In this document: in pieces, positions 60,801 to 64,000 of the stretch
How the letters are laid out: each line of letters starts with the position of its first letter
Numbering within the stretch: position 1 is the first letter of the stretch
Source of the DNA: Rhizobiales bacterium dw_265
Lineage (GTDB): Bacteria > Pseudomonadota > Alphaproteobacteria > Micropepsales > Micropepsaceae
DNA length: 64,000 bases
Direction of reading: 5' to 3'
Assembly: GCA_018449595.1 (NCBI GenBank)
Contig: JAAVUU010000001.1
Coordinates: 1,178,001 to 1,242,000 of the forward strand
Translations under genes and position numbers: made by a program
The notes under the pieces: generated by a model
The model's input: only the letters and a program-made list of their open reading frames with translations
Told to the model about the DNA's origin: nothing
Databases searched by the model: none

Positions 60801-61056
60801 TCCCTTTCAGCATCAGGTCGAGAGCGGCAAAAACATCGTAGGCGCCTTTGATGGGAGGCGTGATCACGCCGTGAAGCTGGTCGCCAGGCGCTATGACCTG
60901 GATCTGAGCCTGACGCGCGAACTCGGGTATGGACCTTCCGGCATCCCCGGCGGGGACATCGAACTGCCGAACCTGGGCGAAAACGGGTGTACTGCAGGAC
61001 AGCGCAGCAATCGCAATTGCTCCGCACACCACTGCGCCTATCCTGCCGCTTCCCAC
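57811..61056 (-). CDS. TonB-dependent receptor with STN domain and an internal second signal peptide
   Basis: TBDR of 1081 residues if translated from the GTG at 61056. It has a signal peptide (ending STPVFAQ) and an STN domain (about 29-103, RSIPEFARQAQIQVIAPGDQ). A lysine/glutamate-rich stretch follows, then a second complete signal-peptide-like segment starting at an internal ATG (60714): NSTSVLALFFSVLAASAAHA. The plug comes after (VEAVVVTGTSIRG, STLVLIDGHRMPS, VLPDGASSIYGSDAVAGVIN) and a barrel ending VEVGLRTRF. An A8 run and a strong ribosome site (AGGAGAGGG) precede the internal ATG, so an STN-less 967-residue form may be made too. It follows sigma and fecR, and precedes the propeller and CYYGAAQP genes. 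Confidence 0.92.
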   Translation of the reverse strand: MGSGRIGAVVCGAIAIAALSCSTPVFAQVRQFDVPAGDAGRSIPEFARQAQIQVIAPGDQLHGVITPPIKGAYDVFAALDLMLKGTDLKVRRSTEGMVTISLLETKKKHEEREEMSPISPKNSTSVLALFFSVLAASAAHAQAPATDDAAAAAAEPVEAVVVTGTSIRGLAPVGSNLITVDAAEIQTYSPGDVQDILVNIPSLTGMNNINQGTTHSSSFAPTIHQLGVSASNSTLVLIDGHRMPSDGQNHGLTDPNIVPVSMLQEVDVLPDGASSIYGSDAVAGVINFITRKRFQGLEMTGQYGFSDGYRTLQFNGLWGTEWNGGGLVIGASYSDKGSIANIRRLKYVQGDFTAQGGTNFRSFNCYPATVQPNGTGNIFLDSTSGTSVANTAANASCTNPYGNFLDPEIRSNFMVRVTQDIGPVSLSLDLLYAIRRDDTVQPWNTQITATAFGTGAQANPFYTVPAGFTGAATKESLRFNLAGLLPNDQYYGSSMSGNQNAYIRPVADWNINDNFHLTASAVIGTDRLYANSYNGLCTGCVYLALNGTTSAGGSTAPVVSSTLPYTTTTVTQLPLTAANALDVWNPAATNRTSAAVLKSLGQAQSQSNTYDQLQDYKIVLDGSPFALPGGKVRIAVGAESLQTGEQAYADGAGTLGPSSNFSTATAFQYPRTDYAYFGELDVPLVGAEMNVPFVQSLEVNLSGRYDDYSDVGTTANPKIGVNWVVMDGLKARGSYSTSFVAPALDSIGKPPGLLSVSSAFNLPLASYPNAALLPGVTCTAASCAIPATDQGVQLQGATNLVPERGHSWSVGADWTPDYIPGLTVNLTYWSAAFLGGVTSPFYAQDAASTALNSLIVLYPAGITPSQLAAYTAGSGGNSTNAPVLSSLPATAYYTYDERQRNVLNLKVQGIDAFIGYKFETGFGSFSVTDAVTQFVKFDQQVGTGAPTFSVLNTDGFNSTFPSIATQMRATLGWSLSGFYVQLGMNYTGAYRNWSATSVIPVTGDPFGNPSGGGDHVHASEIFDLYASYSFTTGLLGDDEIYAHIQDLFDTDPPFYNSALGYDSYNSNPIGRIVEVGLRTRF

Positions 61057-61163
61057 GCCCCCTCTTTTTATTATGCACCCTAGTGGATGATGTGCGCCCT
61101 CTCCCGATACTCGATCAGATGACGGGCGGGCGCATTCATTTCCCTATGGTGACTTATTCAATT

Positions 61164-62120
61164 CTAAAAGATTCTGACTTCGTTGCCTTTCACTTCCATC
61201 TGCAGCTTCAGCACGGCGGCGGCGGCCCTGGCGAAGCCGACCGGATCGTTCGAAGCGAAAAGACCGGTGACGGTCCTGTTGGACACATCGGGATCGACGA
61301 CGATGCGGACCTCGCTGTAGCGGGCGAATTCGCCGGCGGCATCGGCCAGGGTCTGGTTGTCCAGCGCGATGCTGCCGCGCTGCCAGGCCAGGTCGCGCAC
61401 CAGCTTCTCTTCCGGCATCGCCATCGTGACGATCGGCGCGCCCGGCGGCGCGATCGCCTGGATGTTCGCGCTGGCCCGCACCGGCAGAGCTTCCAGGGCG
61501 TCGGCACGCCGCAATTCGACGACGCCTTCCCGCACCAGGACCTGGATCGGCCTTTGCGGCAACCGGGACACCGTGAAGCTGGTCCCCACCGCGCGCACGC
61601 GCGTATCGCCCGCCGACACGATGAACGGGCGGTGCCTGTTCTTGGCGACGTCGAACAGCGCCTCGCCCCGCAGAAGGTCGATGTTGCGGGCATTGCCGGT
61701 GAACTGGACCGAGATTTCGGAATTGGTGTTGAGGGAAACGACCGAGCCGTCGGCCAGGACGACCTCCCGCATCTGTCCGATCGCGGTGGAGAATGCCTCC
61801 TGCTGGACGCCGTCGCGCAACACCGCGATGCCCAGGCCCGCCGCCAGGCCCGCCGCGCCGCCGCCGGTCCACAGGACGCGGCGCCGCGTCCAGCCGGACG
61901 GCCGCGCCGCCGCGTCGGGCGCCGAATCCAGGGCGGCGCTGTTCAGCCGCTCAAGCCGGCCGAGAACCGCTTCGGCCCGTCCGTAAGCGCCCAGGTGCCG
62001 GACATCCGCCGCGAGCCAGGCCTCAAACACGGCCTGCTCTCCGGCGGAGAGCTTTCCCAGGTCCCTTCTGGCGGCCCAATTGGCGGCCAGCCTGTCAATC
62101 TCGTGGTTTATCGATGACAT
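61164..62120 (-). CDS. FecR-family anti-sigma factor
   Basis: Inner-membrane regulator of 318 residues. The DUF4880-type N-terminus (RLAANWAARRDLGKLSAGEQ, about 10-29) is followed by a transmembrane helix at about 82-101 (LWTGGGAAGLAAGLGIAVL). The FecR domain has VVLADGSVVSLNTNSEISV, LLRGEALFDVAKNRHRPFIV and VGTSFTVSRLP, and an STN-like C-terminal domain ends KGNEVRIF. It overlaps the sigma gene by 26 nt and precedes the STN-TBDR by about 107 nt. It is the closest relative in the window of the FecR at 3012-3974. Confidence 0.91.
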   Translation of the reverse strand: MSSINHEIDRLAANWAARRDLGKLSAGEQAVFEAWLAADVRHLGAYGRAEAVLGRLERLNSAALDSAPDAAARPSGWTRRRVLWTGGGAAGLAAGLGIAVLRDGVQQEAFSTAIGQMREVVLADGSVVSLNTNSEISVQFTGNARNIDLLRGEALFDVAKNRHRPFIVSAGDTRVRAVGTSFTVSRLPQRPIQVLVREGVVELRRADALEALPVRASANIQAIAPPGAPIVTMAMPEEKLVRDLAWQRGSIALDNQTLADAAGEFARYSEVRIVVDPDVSNRTVTGLFASNDPVGFARAAAAVLKLQMEVKGNEVRIF

Positions 62121-62688
62121 TTTCCGGAAGCACCAATTCCTTTGTAGTCGACGTGTTTGCCCTGGGTTTCCCTCCCCGTCCGAACAATTTAATCAGCAGA
62201 CGCACACCGTTTGCCATGTGCTTTTCCACTGTCTTCTCGCTGATCTTGAGGCGTCGCGCCACTTCCCTTTGCGACAGGCCCTCGATGCGCCGCAAGACAA
62301 GCGTTTCCCGGCACATCGCCGGAAGCTGGTCCAGGGCGGCCGTGACGGCCCGGATCTCCTGCTGGAATTCCATTCGTTCCTCGCCATTGGCGTCCGGCTC
62401 GGGAATCTCCAGCAGTTCCAGATTGCCGCTGGAGGTGATGGACACGACCCGCGAATGCCGCACGTGATCGATGATGATCGCCCTGGCCGTGAGAAGCGCA
62501 TACTGCCTGGGATAGCGGATGGTTTCCAGCGACGGCAGGGTCAGAAACTTGGCATACATCTCCTGGATCACATCTTCCACATCCAGATCGTAAAGGCACA
62601 TGTCCCGGAGTTTCGCCCGTATCAACGCTTCATGCGGAAGCACATTGCGCGCCAGCCATCGTCCGCGTTCGCGAAAATCCTGTGACAT
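62095..62688 (-). CDS. FecI-type ECF sigma factor
   Basis: Sigma factor of 197 residues. Region 2: YDLDVEDVIQEMYAKFLTLP and ALLTARAIIIDHVRHSR; region 4: LPAMCRETLVLRRIEGLSQR and EVARRLKISEKTVEKHMANG. It shares with the paralogue at 3946-4551 the N-terminal VLPHEA motif and the unusual VVSIxS segment after region 2. It heads a minus-strand unit of sigma, fecR, TBDR, propeller and CYYGAAQP genes. The ATG at 62688 has an AGGAG-like site a few bases upstream on that strand. Confidence 0.92.
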   Translation of the reverse strand: MSQDFRERGRWLARNVLPHEALIRAKLRDMCLYDLDVEDVIQEMYAKFLTLPSLETIRYPRQYALLTARAIIIDHVRHSRVVSITSSGNLELLEIPEPDANGEERMEFQQEIRAVTAALDQLPAMCRETLVLRRIEGLSQREVARRLKISEKTVEKHMANGVRLLIKLFGRGGKPRANTSTTKELVLPENVIDKPRD

Positions 62689-62982
62689 GGAACAAGGAGA
62701 GCATTTGGCGGCCGATTTTCAAGGCTCGGTAAGGCCATTCCGGCGATCCGGGCACGAATTGTGCTTTTTCGAAAATTTATTTCGCGGTCCATAGGGTAAT
62801 CGCGATCTCAAACGACTTATTAAAAAGGGGCGATGATGGAACGACGGCTTTTCCCATCGCAAATCGCAATGCGCTGCAGCAATTTCCGGCCAACGGCGAT
62901 GCACCACAAGCATTCGAGAATCGCAAGCCGCCGATTCCGGGCCTGGGCGCCTTGGGAGCGGCAAATGCCATGACCGCGCAAA

Positions 62983-64000
62983 CTAGCCGCGGGCGGCGAT
63001 GCAGCTGAGAAAAGCCGCATGGCTCCAGCCCAGATCCGGCGTGGAAGACGGCGCCCCGGTGCCCTGGTCGAACTGCTCCGGCAATCGGCCGTCATCGGGC
63101 GCGAAACGGCGAACCGTCTCCAGGAAAGCGTCGCCGCGCCGCGCATCGCCCGCGCGATAGCAATATTCCGCCGCGCCCAGGGTCGCGACAAACCAGGCCC
63201 CGCCGGAGAAATAGGTGTCCCCGGGATAACGGCCCAGGGCGGGGCCGTCATTCACATCGCGGTTGATGGCAAAGCTGCCGCGAAAATGATCGGCCAGCCT
63301 GTCGAGCGTGGCGGTGAGCCGTGCGTCCGGCGGTATTTGCGCATGATTGGCGGCCAGGATCACGGCGATGTCCGGTTCCCTGGCAGAGCGGCCTTGCGCC
63401 AGCCGGCGCGCGCGGATGAAGCCTTGTTCCGGCGACCAGAAACCCTCCAGCGATGCGGCAAGCGCATCCGCTTCCCGCCGGCAGGCTGCCGCGAAATCGG
63501 GGTCGTCGAGCCAGGCCGCGCCACGGCGCAGCGCCGCTTCGCCGACGCGCAGGGTATAATAATGCAGCCCGGATTCTTCTTCCCAGATGCCGAAACAGGG
63601 ATTGCGCGCATGGGCGAGCAGGAAGCGCAGGTCCGCGACTACGAGCTGCTTCTGCATCGCGCTGTCCGCGCCCCAGCGCAGCAGCGCCAGCGCGCGCAAG
63701 GCCGGGCCGTCATATTGCGGCCGGGGCCAGTCGCTGATATCCAGCGTGCCGTCGGGATTGACCCGCGCCTCGGCCGCAACGGTATCGCCATAAACGTGTG
63801 CGATATCCTTCCGCAGGAAGCGGACAAAGTCCGGCGCGACATGCGCCTGCCAGCCGGGCGGCATGTCGCGGCCATCCAGCGCCGCCAGTTCCAGACTGAA
63901 ATCCGTGAAGTCCGCCAGATGCCGGCGCGCTTCGGGCACGTCACCCCGCACCAGCCGCAAGGCGTCGATGACAAGGGCGCTGTCGCGATACCAGTGGAAG
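62983..64000 (-). CDS. GH15 glucoamylase-like glycoside hydrolase (partial, 5' end off window)
   Basis: The C-terminal 339 residues of a GH15 enzyme, open to the right edge. FHWYRDSALVIDAL matches the conserved W-x-R-D motif of the (alpha/alpha)6 barrel. NPCFGIWEEESGLHYYTLRV contains the general-acid Glu, and DGRLPEQFDQGTGAPSS contains the general-base Glu; LGWSHAAFLSCIAA is the typical end. It should release glucose from alpha-glucans or act on related glycosides (GH15 also holds trehalases and dextranases). The N-terminal part, including any signal peptide, is missing. It is transcribed toward the sigma gene at 62688, 294 nt away. Confidence 0.9.
   Translation of the reverse strand, partial: FHWYRDSALVIDALRLVRGDVPEARRHLADFTDFSLELAALDGRDMPPGWQAHVAPDFVRFLRKDIAHVYGDTVAAEARVNPDGTLDISDWPRPQYDGPALRALALLRWGADSAMQKQLVVADLRFLLAHARNPCFGIWEEESGLHYYTLRVGEAALRRGAAWLDDPDFAAACRREADALAASLEGFWSPEQGFIRARRLAQGRSAREPDIAVILAANHAQIPPDARLTATLDRLADHFRGSFAINRDVNDGPALGRYPGDTYFSGGAWFVATLGAAEYCYRAGDARRGDAFLETVRRFAPDDGRLPEQFDQGTGAPSSTPDLGWSHAAFLSCIAARG

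Overview
The window is GC-rich, densely coded DNA from an alphaproteobacterium. The best clue is a chemotaxis operon with the twelve-gene order of the Caulobacter crescentus che locus (mcp-cheX-cheY-cheA-cheW-cheR-cheB-cheY-cheD-cheU-cheY-cheE). Five large TonB-dependent receptors (TBDRs), three FecI-type sigma/FecR pairs and a Caulobacter-like xylX/aldehyde dehydrogenase pair agree with Caulobacterales or a related oligotrophic, TBDR-rich lineage. I cannot name the genus from sequence alone.

Layout. 1-8945 (minus strand): short-form PutA, an OprB-type porin, then sigma/FecR and an STN-TBDR that runs off the left edge. 9094-9792: a secreted LamG-fold protein. 9877-17833 (minus): sigma/FecR followed by two tandem, closely related TBDRs, only the first carrying an STN domain. 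18162-20403: EthD-like protein, aldo/keto reductase, then broken genes (AraC tail, DUF5681 head, frameshifted DNA methylase tail) packed against the 3' end of a CAU-anticodon tRNA. 20514-27412: housekeeping and secreted proteins (SIMPL, M3 peptidase, thioredoxin-like, fasciclin, Uup-type ABC-F, beta-propeller). 27585-31153: oxidative sugar-acid genes (aldehyde dehydrogenase, XylX-like dehydratase, divergent SDR). 31239-40882: the che operon. 41007-49675: DoxX/azoreductase/HxlR, lipoprotein, P450, a 191-bp palindromic element, glutamate-synthase-like protein, FMN reductase, YfcC-type transporter and LysR. 49830-55940: CocE hydrolase, a TBDR and a divergent CapA-like protein. 55956-62688 (minus): sigma/FecR, a TBDR with two signal peptides, a beta-propeller and a protein with a duplicated cysteine motif. 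62983-64000: a GH15 glucoamylase-like gene cut by the right edge.

How it works together. The sigma/FecR/TBDR sets look like cell-surface signalling modules in which substrate binding at an STN-bearing receptor releases a FecI-type sigma factor. Flanking cargo (OprB porin, XylX/dehydrogenase, GH15, CocE hydrolase) suggests scavenging of oligosaccharides, sugar acids and peptides or esters; no substrate can be assigned. The che operon is translationally coupled through 4-nt overlaps and starts with a soluble PAS-type receptor.

Most worth following: a CheY-like protein with Glu at the phospho-acceptor position, the TBDR with an internal signal peptide and ribosome binding site, the double CYYGAAQP protein, the decayed insertion at the tRNA, and several unexplained palindromes. 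I saw no CRISPR array, rRNA or intact transposase.
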